From contig NZ_CP037422.1 in assembly GCF_007748175.1 (NCBI RefSeq), positions 1 to 64,000 of the forward strand: a stretch of 64,000 bases of DNA, in the 5' to 3' direction. The position numbers were made by a program, and so were the translations under genes. Within the stretch, counting starts at the first letter, position 1; every line of letters starts with the position of its first letter. Shown here piece after piece: positions 1 through 11,130 of the stretch. A model generated the notes under the pieces. That model was not told the DNA's origin. It was given only the letters and a program-made list of their open reading frames with translations, and did not search any database. This DNA is from Gimesia aquarii (GTDB taxonomy: Bacteria; Planctomycetota; Planctomycetia; Planctomycetales; Planctomycetaceae).

Positions 1-1035
1 ATGTCAAGAGCCGTAAAACAACAGCAATCCATGTCTGTTAAACCATTTAAGATCTTAAAAGAATACCAATACGCGCACACAGCGATTAGCGAATTATTAC
101 ACGAAATTGATACCCCCGATCCGCAATTAGTTTATCTCTATGGACCTTCCGGGTGTGGAAAAACGGCTCTGATGACAAGCATTTTGCCGGAATTCATCGA
201 ACTTCATCCTGGATTATCGCTCAAACTGATTACTGCCAGCGAGTTTGCCGCTAAGTTTGCTGCTGCTTCTACGAACAATCGTATTCCTGAATTCCAAAGA
301 AAATTCCGTTCACTTGACCTGCTCATTCTTGAAGATATCCAAAGTTTAGCAAATCGTGTTCAAACTCAGCGGGAATTATTGAGTTTGTTAGACGAAATTA
401 TGAAACAGGGTGGAAGAGTCCTGATTTCTTCTACGAATCCACCAGGAGAACTACTTCATTTTCAAAAGAAACTTGTAAACCGATTTCATGGCGGAGTCTG
501 TGCATTAATCAGTCCCTTAAAATATCAAAGCCGGCTGGAATTATTGACCTTCTGGGCTAACTTCGAACAGATTCACATTCAGAAAAAAGAGCTTTCCTCA
601 ATTGCCCATAAAAAAGCGATCTCTCCACGCGAGTTATACGCACTATTAACTCAGCTCCAGACCGTGAGTCATATTAATCAAGAACCAATCAACTCACAGT
701 TTGTGAAACAGTATCTGGAAGGAAACATAGAAACACCCAAAACGAGTATCTCAAAAATATCAAAGGCCGTTTGTCGTGAATTTAAAACCAGCTTGCAAGA
801 AATTCGCTCCGCGAATCGCTCTCAACAAATCGTTATTCCCAGACAGTGCGCCATGTTCTTGTCGAGAGAACTGACTAAGGAATCATTAGCAAAAATTGCT
901 GATTATTTTAATCGAAAGAACCACAGCACGGTTATTCATGCTTACCGTCAAATTCAACGCGATCTTAAAAAATCACCAGGATTACGACAACAAGTATCTC
1001 GCATCAAGCAACGACTTGGGATATACCTTTTTTAA
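1..1035 (+). CDS. dnaA: Chromosomal replication initiator DnaA, short form
   Basis: AAA+ initiator that binds DnaA boxes at oriC and opens the duplex. Visible are Walker A GPSGCGKT (residues 48-55), a Walker B-like LLILED (107-112), a box VII-like NRFHGG and, at about 278-320, the domain IV DNA-binding region with IPRQCAMFLSRELT and the signature NHSTVIHA. Only 47 residues precede Walker A, so the N-terminal DnaB-binding domain I and linker II of a typical 450-residue DnaA are absent. The window opens exactly on this ATG, so an upstream start outside it cannot be excluded; Met11 is a possible internal start. The neighbours (oriC, dnaN, gyrB) support the assignment. Confidence 0.93.
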   Translation: MSRAVKQQQSMSVKPFKILKEYQYAHTAISELLHEIDTPDPQLVYLYGPSGCGKTALMTSILPEFIELHPGLSLKLITASEFAAKFAAASTNNRIPEFQRKFRSLDLLILEDIQSLANRVQTQRELLSLLDEIMKQGGRVLISSTNPPGELLHFQKKLVNRFHGGVCALISPLKYQSRLELLTFWANFEQIHIQKKELSSIAHKKAISPRELYALLTQLQTVSHINQEPINSQFVKQYLEGNIETPKTSISKISKAVCREFKTSLQEIRSANRSQQIVIPRQCAMFLSRELTKESLAKIADYFNRKNHSTVIHAYRQIQRDLKKSPGLRQQVSRIKQRLGIYLF

Positions 1036-1114
1036 CAGTCAGACAAAACTCAAAAACAAGGCCGATCAGATTGCTTTTTCTTCTCTCATTTCTCCTGATT
1101 TGATTATTCCATTT

Positions 1115-1123
1115 TGTGGATAA
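1115..1123 (-). promoter_or_regulatory. DnaA box, perfect consensus
   Basis: TGTGGATAA on the + strand, i.e. TTATCCACA on the - strand; exact match to the DnaA box consensus, 80 bases after the dnaA stop. Confidence 0.8.
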
Positions 1124-1164
1124 CGTGTTCAATCACAGTTGATATTTATCAGTAACTCAAATGT

Positions 1165-1173
1165 TTATTCACA
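1165..1173 (+). promoter_or_regulatory. DnaA box, perfect consensus
   Basis: TTATTCACA, an exact match to TTATNCACA, 41 bases beyond the previous box and in the opposite orientation. Confidence 0.75.
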
Positions 1174-1249
1174 GCACCTATAGCCACTTTCACAAGGGCC
1201 ATTAAAACTCACCATTCATTCCACTCTTCTTCACTGATAAACGAACAAG

Positions 1250-1258
1250 TTATCCACA
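1250..1258 (+). promoter_or_regulatory. DnaA box, perfect consensus
   Basis: TTATCCACA, the strongest form of the DnaA box, in the same orientation as the boxes at 1165 and 1326. Confidence 0.8.
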
Positions 1259-1325
1259 TCGACACATAGAACACATGTATTCATAAGTTGTTTAATATCA
1301 ATTAGATATGCTGCTTATCTTTTCA

Positions 1326-1384
1326 ATATCCACATTGAAATCCCCCTTCTGATACTACTACTACTAAATAAAATCTTTTAATAG
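1326..1384 (+). promoter_or_regulatory. Basal unwinding element: DnaA box, C5 cluster, DnaA-trio run
   Basis: In order: a one-mismatch box ATATCCACA (1326-1334), CCCCC (1342-1346), then TACTACTACTACTAAAT (1353-1369) running into A/T-rich DNA. In Bacillus subtilis the DnaA-trio element has this order on the same strand (box, GC-rich cluster, TAC/CTA triplets that are 3'-GAT-5' on the other strand) and guides DnaA onto single-stranded DNA. The strand, order and spacing agree here; the function is inferred. Confidence 0.72.
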
Positions 1385-1572
1385 TAAAACAAGGTTGAAA
1401 ATCAACTCTGTTGTCGAGATTCGATGCCCCCAGATGATTGTGAAATTCAAAGAAATTCAATAAAATAAGATCATCTCAAAATTCGCTATTTCTGCCTGTC
1501 AAAAGAGCTTTCTAAAATGACATTGGCATTCACATATTTCCAACTCGCAACCTTACAAAAGTTGATTCAAAC

Positions 1573-2703
1573 ATGAAGCTCAGTTGCTCACGGTCCACGC
1601 TGCTCTCTGGTTTCCAAATGATTGGAAGCGTCATTAGTTCCCGTTCGCCGAAAGAAATCTTAAAGTGTGCTAAACTCGAAGCAGGCGATGGTAAAGCAAC
1701 CTTAAGTGGAACTGACTTGGAAGTTAGTATTCGATTTGACTTTGAAGAAGTTGAAGTGATGGTACCCGGCGAGATTTTGCTATCAGTTCACGAATTGGTT
1801 GCTATCTTACGCGAAGCATCAACCGATTCTGTAGAAATTGAGCTGAAAAAGGATGATGGTGCAGATCAGGATTACATCTTGATTCAGGCAGGAAAAAGTG
1901 AGTTTCGCCTTTCAGTGAATGATCCTTCTGAGTTCCCCTCTGTAGAATCATTTAGCGAATCGAACTTTTTCGAACTTCCTATTCAATCATTTCGTGAAAT
2001 GATTCGACGCACGGTATTTGCCACGGATCCGGAAAGCACCAGATATGCCCTGGGAGGTGTATTATTTGATGTTGAAAATGTTAAATTAACGCTCGCTGCT
2101 ACCGATGGTCGTCGACTAGCCATGGTAGAGTCGGCGTGTACTTATCAAGGAGAAGAAGCATACCAGAATAATCGTCCTGTCATTCCTGCTAAAGCGATGT
2201 CACTGATTGAGAAAACCTTAATTGGTGATGAGGGAAGTATTCAGATTGCCATTCGTGCCAATGATGTCATCGTAAAAAGTGGCCGTTCTACAATTTTTGG
2301 CAGACTCGTCGAAGGAAGATTCCCCAAATACCGTGATGTCATTCCACCCGAGCCAACCTACAATATTGATTTGGAAGTGGGGACATTTTATGGGGCCGCA
2401 CGTCAGGCTCAGATCGTAACGGATGTGGAAACACGGGGCGTAGATTTTATTTTTGCTAATGGTTTGTTGACGTTGAAAAGTGTTGCCGCTTCTGTGGGTG
2501 AATCAAAGGTTGAAATTCCCATTCCGTTCGAAGGTGACGAAATCGTGATTACGTTTGATGTGCGTTATCTCGCTGATTTCCTCAAAATCTTAGATTCGGC
2601 AGCTCATATTCGATTGCAATTGATCGATTCAGACAGCGCTGCTGTTCTTAAGACAGACGACGGTTACACATATGTTATCATGCCTCTATCACAAGCACGG
2701 TAA
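1573..2703 (+). CDS. dnaN: DNA polymerase III beta subunit (sliding clamp)
   Basis: Ring-shaped processivity clamp that tethers DNA polymerase III to the template. The 376-residue length is normal for the family, and the sequence shows the three-fold clamp organisation: an N-terminal MKLSCSRSTLLSGFQMIGSV start, a central ATDGRRLAMVES stretch at about 176-187, and the C-terminal YTYVIMPLSQAR ending, close to the family's usual 'VIMPMRL' terminus. It follows the origin and is separated by only three bases from the DUF721 gene, so the two are probably co-transcribed and translationally coupled. No strong Shine-Dalgarno is visible before this ATG. Confidence 0.97.
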   Translation: MKLSCSRSTLLSGFQMIGSVISSRSPKEILKCAKLEAGDGKATLSGTDLEVSIRFDFEEVEVMVPGEILLSVHELVAILREASTDSVEIELKKDDGADQDYILIQAGKSEFRLSVNDPSEFPSVESFSESNFFELPIQSFREMIRRTVFATDPESTRYALGGVLFDVENVKLTLAATDGRRLAMVESACTYQGEEAYQNNRPVIPAKAMSLIEKTLIGDEGSIQIAIRANDVIVKSGRSTIFGRLVEGRFPKYRDVIPPEPTYNIDLEVGTFYGAARQAQIVTDVETRGVDFIFANGLLTLKSVAASVGESKVEIPIPFEGDEIVITFDVRYLADFLKILDSAAHIRLQLIDSDSAAVLKTDDGYTYVIMPLSQAR

Positions 2704-2706
2704 TTT

Positions 2707-3060
2707 ATGTCACAACAGTATGAATTCAAATCGACTCATGCGATTCCCAAAGCGGTTCCTCTATCTAAAGCGTTATCAGAGCTGATTGCGCTAAAGGGAT
2801 TAGGTCGTATCCAAGGGGACCAGCGCTTAAAGGCTGCCTGGGAACAGGCAGCGGGTGAAAAGATTGCCGGTCAAACTGTGGTTCTTGGGATAAAAAATCG
2901 AGTCGTACAGATCGGCGTTGAAAACTCAGCTTTATTAAATGAACTCAATTCATTTCATAAGACATCATTGCTGCAAAAATTACAGACAGAATATGGAAAA
3001 CAGGATGTCCGCGATCTTCGATTTCGGTTGAAATCAAAGGCAAAAAATAATTCAAATTAG
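2707..3060 (+). CDS. dciA: DUF721/DciA-family protein, predicted helicase loader
   Basis: 117 residues with the DUF721 pattern: an AWEQAAGEKIAGQT helix region (about 45-58), then VVQIGVENSALLNELN and a C-terminal VRDLRFRLK. DciA proteins of this family bind the replicative helicase DnaB and help load it in bacteria that lack the phage-derived loaders DnaC or DnaI. The gene starts three bases after the dnaN stop and precedes gyrB, the slot where recF lies in many bacteria; no recF is present in the window. The family call is firm; the loader role is inferred from characterised DciA proteins. Confidence 0.85.
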   Translation: MSQQYEFKSTHAIPKAVPLSKALSELIALKGLGRIQGDQRLKAAWEQAAGEKIAGQTVVLGIKNRVVQIGVENSALLNELNSFHKTSLLQKLQTEYGKQDVRDLRFRLKSKAKNNSN

Positions 3061-3156
3061 TTCGATTCAAGGAATAAGAAAGAACTGATTGAAGCCGACA
3101 ATTAATCGGTCAACGTTTCTCAGAGTAGAAACAATTTTATTAATTCACGGGAGTGA

Positions 3157-5664
<2,508 letters not shown>

Positions 5665-5686
5665 TGTCGTGAGCGACTGAACCAGA

Positions 5687-6205
5687 TCAAACCAAATCTG
5701 AGCCTTCTAAGGAAGCAATAAAAGGCAAGTGACGGTATTCATTGTTGAAATCCAGACCATAACCAACGACGAAATGGTTGGGGATTTTAAAGCAGTGATA
5801 ATCGGGAGTGAGATCGACTTCGGTCGCTTCTTCTTTCCAGAGAAGCACTGCAGATTTCAGTGAGAGTGGTTCGCGTTGACTGACTTGTTCCAACAGTGTT
5901 TCCATTGTTCTTCCGGTATCAAAGATATCGTCAACGAGCAACACATCTCTCCCGGTGATGTCAGGCAAGTAATCTAAATTGATTTTCAGCGAACCAGCCG
6001 TCATCTTATCTCGATAACTGGACGCTTGAATCAGACCGACCTGATGAGGCACATCGATTGCGCGAATCAAGTCTGCCAGTAAGACCAGGCTACCAGTTAA
6101 AATACCAATAATAGTCAGTTGTCTGTTTTGATACTCATTGGCGAGTTCACGTCCCAGGTTAACAACGCGTGAGTTGATCTGATCTTGATCAATGAGAACT
6201 TTCAC
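5687..6205 (-). CDS. hpt: Hypoxanthine phosphoribosyltransferase
   Basis: Purine salvage enzyme that converts hypoxanthine or guanine and PRPP to IMP or GMP in the cytoplasm. The type I PRPP-binding motif VDDIFDTGRT is at residues 91-100, and an SSYRDKMTAG loop precedes it. I start it at the GTG at 6205 because AAAGGTG lies seven bases upstream, giving 172 residues and an N-terminus beginning MKVLIDQDQI. An upstream GTG at 6232 would overlap the end of truD by 14 bases and lacks such a site. The gene lies directly behind truD and is probably in the same transcript. Confidence 0.93.
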   Translation of the reverse strand: MKVLIDQDQINSRVVNLGRELANEYQNRQLTIIGILTGSLVLLADLIRAIDVPHQVGLIQASSYRDKMTAGSLKINLDYLPDITGRDVLLVDDIFDTGRTMETLLEQVSQREPLSLKSAVLLWKEEATEVDLTPDYHCFKIPNHFVVGYGLDFNNEYRHLPFIASLEGSDLV

Positions 6206-6218
6206 AGGAAAACACCTT

Positions 6219-7292
6219 TCAAAGCGAATCACTGGATGGCAATACGGAACTCTCCTGTTTCATAAATTCCCTCAATAACATCGTCGCATACACGCCAGAG
6301 GGCAAAACAAACTGGAATAAAATGCCATCATCTGTCTGCTCTATTTTAAGTTGATCGGGCCAGATAAGAAATGGTCGGCGGGCACCGGAAGTCAGTTTTT
6401 TATAACGCGAAAAATGAGAAAGTTCGAGAGAAAATTCATCAAGAATTTTCTGCTCGCGTTCTAGAACTCCGTGCGTAGGCTGTTTCATCTTAGGACCCAT
6501 AATGGGCCCAGTGATGACGGTCTCATGAAGTGAAAACCGTTCTTGTTCCCGTTCCACATCGTCCACAACAAATACACCGCCCGACTCACAAACCTGCATC
6601 ACGTCTCCCAGCAAAACCATGTGCAGCATGTGATCGGAAATACGATCAGAGAGAACGCGATTAAACAGACAAGACTGTGCCGCCGACAATGCAAGCCGTT
6701 TTAACGATTTGTTACGAACATATTTCCCGGGTACACGTTCATCTCTTAATAGCTTCAACCCCATCAGCAGAGTTTCGTTTTCGCGGCCCATTCGCTGGTT
6801 ACCGTAATAGTTGGGAAAACCCTCTTGTTGAATTTTCTCTTGAATGGCTTTGGCTTTAGGAAATGCTTCCTCACAGGGGTTTCTGATCAGAATCGAAAAG
6901 CGATTTCCTCTAAGGTGACCAGTTTTTAGCTTCCGTTCATGTCGCTGAGCCTCCAGAATCGTGATACCTTCAAAGGCAAATTCAGACAGCAGCGGTTCAC
7001 ATTCCGCCGGCACGGAAACCCATTGGCGTGTCACCGCATAACGATCCTTCATCCCGGCAACGCCAATGTCGCGTGGATTGATTTGTAGTTGCCGGGCTAA
7101 AGTCTGTACGAGAAATTGTGCAGAGTGATTGCGTTTTTCGATCCAGAGAAAAAGATGATCGCCCTCTCCTGACGGAGCATAGACAGGGATTTCCTCAACA
7201 ATAAAATCTTCCGCAATACTTTTTAACGTTCCACCTATTCCCGGTAAGCCTGCTGTGAGGTAAGGGAGCACTTCACTGTTGAATTCAGACAT
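6219..7292 (-). CDS. truD: tRNA pseudouridine(13) synthase TruD
   Basis: Isomerises uridine 13 of certain tRNAs to pseudouridine. The family signature GMKDRYAVTRQ is at residues 80-90, with the catalytic aspartate at 83; GNRFSILIRNP and NYYGNQRMGRENE are further family motifs. The 357-residue length is normal. It sits between a secreted protein gene (18-base gap upstream) and hpt, suggesting one - strand operon, although the functions are not obviously linked. Confidence 0.94.
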   Translation of the reverse strand: MSEFNSEVLPYLTAGLPGIGGTLKSIAEDFIVEEIPVYAPSGEGDHLFLWIEKRNHSAQFLVQTLARQLQINPRDIGVAGMKDRYAVTRQWVSVPAECEPLLSEFAFEGITILEAQRHERKLKTGHLRGNRFSILIRNPCEEAFPKAKAIQEKIQQEGFPNYYGNQRMGRENETLLMGLKLLRDERVPGKYVRNKSLKRLALSAAQSCLFNRVLSDRISDHMLHMVLLGDVMQVCESGGVFVVDDVEREQERFSLHETVITGPIMGPKMKQPTHGVLEREQKILDEFSLELSHFSRYKKLTSGARRPFLIWPDQLKIEQTDDGILFQFVLPSGVYATMLLREFMKQESSVLPSSDSL

Positions 7293-7310
7293 ATCGGAGT
7301 TCGGGTTCTA

Positions 7311-8990
7311 TTAACGGTTTGCAATTGCTAATGAAATGAGCCGTATAAAACCTTCACCCAATTCCAGATTGAGACTGGCTCGATTGGCTGTGATTTTAGG
7401 GTAAAATGTCATCAAGTCGCCACCCGGAGCAAACGCGACTTTCGCAGATTCAATAAATTCCCGGTTTTTAGCAGTGTCCTCGACGAGAGGAATGATCGAG
7501 GCGAATTTTAATGAAAGTAGAAAAGAGGCCCCCGGTTTCTTCTCGCCGGAATGACTTTTTCGATCAGAGATATTTTTCTTTAACAGATCCAGAGACTCTT
7601 CTTCTCCCATTGCCAGCCAGCATTCATCGGGACCACAGCCGATAAATATGACAGGGTTTTCTCCAAAGAAGTCTTTTGCATTTTTCTTTAAATCCTTGGG
7701 AGCGACTTTGTGAATGGTGACTCCTTCCACTTCAGCGACATTACCTTCCATTCCATTTGTATCTTCTGCTTGCGCAATCAGTTCAAAAAAGTCCTGTACG
7801 CCTTTTTTGAACACATCTCCTTCGGAAAGTTTTACGCTGGCAATCAGAGCCGGTTTTTCTTTTGAGGTCTGTAACATCTGAATCTGACTGTCAAGCTTAC
7901 CCGAACGAATGGTGGCTTTGACCGATTCCATGATTTTGTAAACAGGTCCCGGATTCGATTCATCACCCATTAAAACCGGAGGAATATTGACTTGCGATTG
8001 TTCTAATAAATCAATGATCGTTTTCTGTTCGACATCTTTTCTTAATGGAAGCAGACTATACCCCAGAAAGTCTGCCGACTTTGCATTCAGGTATGAATAC
8101 TGACTGGATGCCTGAGAAAGTGTTTTTAATTCATCGCTTAGCTTAGTGCCCGGTTTTGCATCAACTCCCATATTGAGCCGAATCTGCTTTTTATCTTTCG
8201 AAAGCGTATACCCAATCGTCAGGTTATCGCCATCTTGGGCAATCATTTCGAATTGTTTTAAGAGAAACAACGTCGTTTCTTTGCGGCCGCGGTATTGAAT
8301 GTCATTTTCACCTGGCTTACGAGGTAAACTCTCATCCATTTTGGCGTTCAAGAGATCAACGGCCATCATTCGCATCGGTTCAGGAACATTGCTCAACAAC
8401 AGTGATCCTGCGATGTCGTACTCTTTTGCTAAAGCACGTGTGAAATCATCGGGATTGTAAAAATCTCGATCCAGGGCCTCACTTTTCAGTTGGAAGAACG
8501 CATATCCGTGAGCCATTTTGAGATGTACCGAGAAATTCGGTAATGCCAGTGTGTAACGATCTTTGCTTCCCTCAACAGGTGCCAATACAAAACCGACTTC
8601 GTCCAGTGTTGCCGTTAATTCATCCAGATTATTAATCGGAACGAATCCGACCACCGTGGGTTGCGGGGAAACACCCTCGTTGAGAAATACAAAGACTCCC
8701 AGCGGCTTGGTTTTATCCAAACCTTCCAGGTTTCGATACTGAGCAAGAAACCCTTTAATCATGGCAGGATATTCTGGCTTATCCACGGTTCCAAACAAAT
8801 AATCGATGTCTTCCAGTACCCGGTCGATGCTGGCGATCGAAGCCACGGCAATCGGCTTGTTCCAATCCAGTTTTGCTTTGCGGGGTTCTTCAGCAGTACT
8901 TGACTGCAAACAGGCAAATGTGCCTGTCACCAGAACGCAGAGTGTGAGTATCGAACGCTTTAGATAGGAATTGAAAATTGTGATCTGCAC
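7311..8990 (-). CDS. Secreted protein of unknown function
   Basis: A 559-residue protein with a clear signal peptide (hydrophobic core at about 14-28, likely cut before the TAEEPRK region). I do not recognise a catalytic motif. The body alternates hydrophobic strands and charged loops and has a glycine/cysteine spot VIFIGCGPDECWLAMG near residue 450. Large secreted proteins of this kind are common in planctomycetes, but I cannot name the family. It is 18 bases upstream of truD, so it probably leads the truD-hpt transcript. Confidence 0.8.
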   Translation of the reverse strand: MQITIFNSYLKRSILTLCVLVTGTFACLQSSTAEEPRKAKLDWNKPIAVASIASIDRVLEDIDYLFGTVDKPEYPAMIKGFLAQYRNLEGLDKTKPLGVFVFLNEGVSPQPTVVGFVPINNLDELTATLDEVGFVLAPVEGSKDRYTLALPNFSVHLKMAHGYAFFQLKSEALDRDFYNPDDFTRALAKEYDIAGSLLLSNVPEPMRMMAVDLLNAKMDESLPRKPGENDIQYRGRKETTLFLLKQFEMIAQDGDNLTIGYTLSKDKKQIRLNMGVDAKPGTKLSDELKTLSQASSQYSYLNAKSADFLGYSLLPLRKDVEQKTIIDLLEQSQVNIPPVLMGDESNPGPVYKIMESVKATIRSGKLDSQIQMLQTSKEKPALIASVKLSEGDVFKKGVQDFFELIAQAEDTNGMEGNVAEVEGVTIHKVAPKDLKKNAKDFFGENPVIFIGCGPDECWLAMGEEESLDLLKKNISDRKSHSGEKKPGASFLLSLKFASIIPLVEDTAKNREFIESAKVAFAPGGDLMTFYPKITANRASLNLELGEGFIRLISLAIANR

Positions 8991-9043
8991 GAAAAATCCC
9001 CTTCGACTGGAATTTAAGAACGAGTGTTCGTATTACTTGATTG

Positions 9044-9346
9044 ATGATTGGCAAAGTCAGTGTACCAATATTTTACCCGGTATATCAGGTTTACCTGTCT
9101 GAGAGTCATCAAGTTGCAAAATTTTTCAAAATTGACACAAACAATGAAACGGCAATTGTGTTCAGCACAGACGATGCCAGTTTGATGAGAGTACAGCTAA
9201 CCTCCTTGTTTCCAGGTGTTATTGAACAAATCCGTCATCATTCTCATCTTGATTTTACCACTGAAAAAACACCCCTTGACGCCAACACGCCACTCGCGAA
9301 ACTCTCTGATCTGCGTCGCGCGCGCGTAGGAAAAATTTCTTTCTAG
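9044..9346 (+). CDS. Possible small hypothetical protein
   Basis: A 100-residue open frame from an ATG at 9044 (a TTG lies just before it). The composition is plausible for a small soluble alpha/beta protein, for example KIDTNNETAIVFSTDD and MRVQLTSLFPGVIEQIRHH, but no motif is recognisable and no good ribosome binding site is visible. It could be a chance frame in the accessory stretch upstream of the DUF1559 gene. Confidence 0.35.
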   Translation: MIGKVSVPIFYPVYQVYLSESHQVAKFFKIDTNNETAIVFSTDDASLMRVQLTSLFPGVIEQIRHHSHLDFTTEKTPLDANTPLAKLSDLRRARVGKISF

Positions 9347-9837
9347 TGAATACTTTCTCTCCTGTCGATCCTGTCACTATAAAACTCCCTCGTTTGAGCA
9401 ACGTTTCAACCGGCAACACAAAAACCGGTTCCCAATCATCACTACTTTGGGTACCCGATCTGACCCTGCCAGAGCCTGATTTCGCAATCTTCCCGTCACG
9501 AAAGTGCCGACCCCGAGACACTAAGGCGCATAAGTCAAACTTGACCGCACCCTGCCATTCACGATGATGATGACACCACAAACAACATGCCTGATGGAGA
9601 TCAGAAAACAAATGAAACAATTCAAAAACCAGACACCCATTCAGCAACCAAACCAAAGCACCCCAAATTGAGCGGCACGGCGCTAGCCGCCGTTAGTGTC
9701 ATGCGTAGACCCACAAAAGGAGTAGACCACGCAAAACACACCCAAAACGATTCTACCCGATATGATTCAACACACCACAGATGAAAATCCGGCAGTGGTT
9801 CCAAGAGTCTTAGCTAAATAAAAAAGCAGATCTCAGT
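9347..9837. other. Stretch without a credible gene
   Basis: The short open frames here on both strands have low-complexity or threonine/proline/cysteine-rich translations and no ribosome binding site. Apart from one GC-rich imperfect palindrome at 9677-9693 I see nothing that I can name. Confidence 0.5.
9677..9693. repeat. GC-rich imperfect palindrome around CTAG
   Basis: ACGGCGCTAGCCGCCGT, two near-complementary arms around CTAG, standing out in the surrounding AT-rich spacer. It resembles dispersed intergenic palindromes known from planctomycete genomes, but only one copy is seen in this window, so the repeat status is a guess. Confidence 0.35.
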
Positions 9838-9990
9838 CGAATATAAGACAGCGAAACCAGCATCTTTTACATCGCCCCTTTTCATCTTCAGACAGGTTCA
9901 TATTTTGTCAAGTATCAGTTCTCCCCGATTTCGATGTATCGGTTTACGAAATAACGGCAGAAATTCATTCCGTGCTTGATGTCGGGCGTG
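9838..9990 (-). pseudogene. Decayed copy of the zinc-ribbon gene region at 11131-11300
   Basis: Read on the - strand, this stretch aligns by eye with the 3' part and downstream flank of the intact gene at 11176-11382. The intact C-terminus EIEEGWYLTKYEP corresponds here to EIGEN, a TGA stop in place of tryptophan, then YLTKYEPV and a stop. Further upstream the frame shifts, and the CxxC half is no longer recognisable. The similarity includes non-coding DNA beyond the stop codon, so it is a copied DNA segment and not just a related protein. Confidence 0.65.
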
Positions 9991-10116
9991 AGACGTCGTT
10001 AAAATAATTTACGGTCTGATTTAGGATCAGTTCCAGTCTCAAGCCGCATGTGAAATATTGGCTTGGAAATGAATTTTCAGAGGCCACATCAATAGAAAAC
10101 CTTTCTGGAAACAACG

Positions 10117-11094
10117 ATGTCTATCAGCTTTAAATGCAAAAAATGCGGCAAAGGTTACAAAGTCGGAGATGATAAAGCGGGCAAAAAAATCAAATGCCGT
10201 CAGTGTGCTGCGCCCGTTCAAATACCGAAGGCTGAGGTCGATGATTTCAGTGAAGATTGGGAGGAAGAAGCAGAATACACTCCGCCGACACGTCGTCGTG
10301 CCAGGAGTAAACCCAAAAAGCAGAGCAAGAAAAAGTCAGCTTCTGGTTCAAATCAGAGTGTATTAATCGCGTTTTGTATCGTTGGCGTACTGGTCGTGGG
10401 TGGTATTGGGTTTTTCCTGTTCTCTTCAGACAAACCTGGGGGTGGTTTGGCAAAAGCCATGACAGACAAAGCTGATGCCATGGTCAATGGTGATGCACCG
10501 AAAGTGAAAAAATCAGCCGTCGAAAATATGAAGCAAATTGGATTGGCGTTTCATAATTTCCACGATTCATTCACTCGTTTTCCTCCCGCGGACGCTCATT
10601 TGGTCGATGGCAAGCCACTGTTAAGTTGGCGCGTTCACATGCTTCCCTTCCTTGGTCAGGCAGAACTTTACAAACAATTCAACCTGAAAGAACCTTGGGA
10701 CAGCCCACAAAACAAAGCATTGCTCAGTAAGATGCCAGCTATTTATACATGTGATGGAATCAGTAAGCCGGGTTATACTTCGATCATGACTTTTTCCGGT
10801 AAAGACACTCCCTTTACCGGCGGTCAGGGTCCCCAACTGCGGAAATTCACGGACGGTAGCTCTAATACGATTCTCTTTGTCCAAGCGGGTCCAAATAAAG
10901 CAGTGCCCTGGACTCAACCCATTGATCTTCCCTTGAATGCAGCCAACCCGATCAGCGTACTGGGGCAATCTGCCAATGGTGAGTTTCTCTGTACGCTCGC
11001 GGACGGTGCCGTCAAAAAAATCTCGAGTGGAACCCCAGCTCAAATACTCAAAAACGCCATCCAACCGAACGATGGAAACCCAGCACCTCTCTAA
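10117..11094 (+). CDS. Zinc-ribbon, membrane-anchored DUF1559-type protein
   Basis: 325 residues in three parts: an N-terminal CxxC-x16-CxxC zinc-ribbon-like finger (Cys7, Cys10, Cys27, Cys30), a basic linker and one membrane segment (about 81-102), then a DUF1559-like domain with MKQIGLAFHNFHDSFTRFPP and SNTILFVQ and a C-terminal ADGAVKKIS. DUF1559 is a planctomycete-rich domain usually found behind a prepilin signal; here the pilin-like helix is replaced by the finger and membrane anchor. The cytoplasmic side of the finger is inferred. It is flanked by two copies of a small zinc-ribbon gene region. Confidence 0.88.
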   Translation: MSISFKCKKCGKGYKVGDDKAGKKIKCRQCAAPVQIPKAEVDDFSEDWEEEAEYTPPTRRRARSKPKKQSKKKSASGSNQSVLIAFCIVGVLVVGGIGFFLFSSDKPGGGLAKAMTDKADAMVNGDAPKVKKSAVENMKQIGLAFHNFHDSFTRFPPADAHLVDGKPLLSWRVHMLPFLGQAELYKQFNLKEPWDSPQNKALLSKMPAIYTCDGISKPGYTSIMTFSGKDTPFTGGQGPQLRKFTDGSSNTILFVQAGPNKAVPWTQPIDLPLNAANPISVLGQSANGEFLCTLADGAVKKISSGTPAQILKNAIQPNDGNPAPL

Positions 11095-11130
11095 CCAGAC
11101 AGAACAAGGTTATACGAATTTAATGCAAGA

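Larger units (their letters stand above)
1036..1572. other. oriC: Putative oriC between dnaA and dnaN
   Basis: This 537-base AT-rich spacer has no credible gene. It holds three perfect DnaA boxes (TTATNCACA) in both orientations, a near-match box, then a C5 cluster and a TAC/CTA triplet run leading into an A/T-rich stretch (about 1366-1400 and 1455-1470). This arrangement between dnaA and dnaN is that of a bacterial replication origin. The part nearest dnaN (1400-1572) would also carry the dnaN promoter, which I could not pin down. Confidence 0.82.

Noticed and set aside
896-1123. 75-residue + strand frame overlapping the end of dnaA
   Set aside because: Out of frame with the DnaA domain IV coding part and runs into the first DnaA box; no ribosome binding site.
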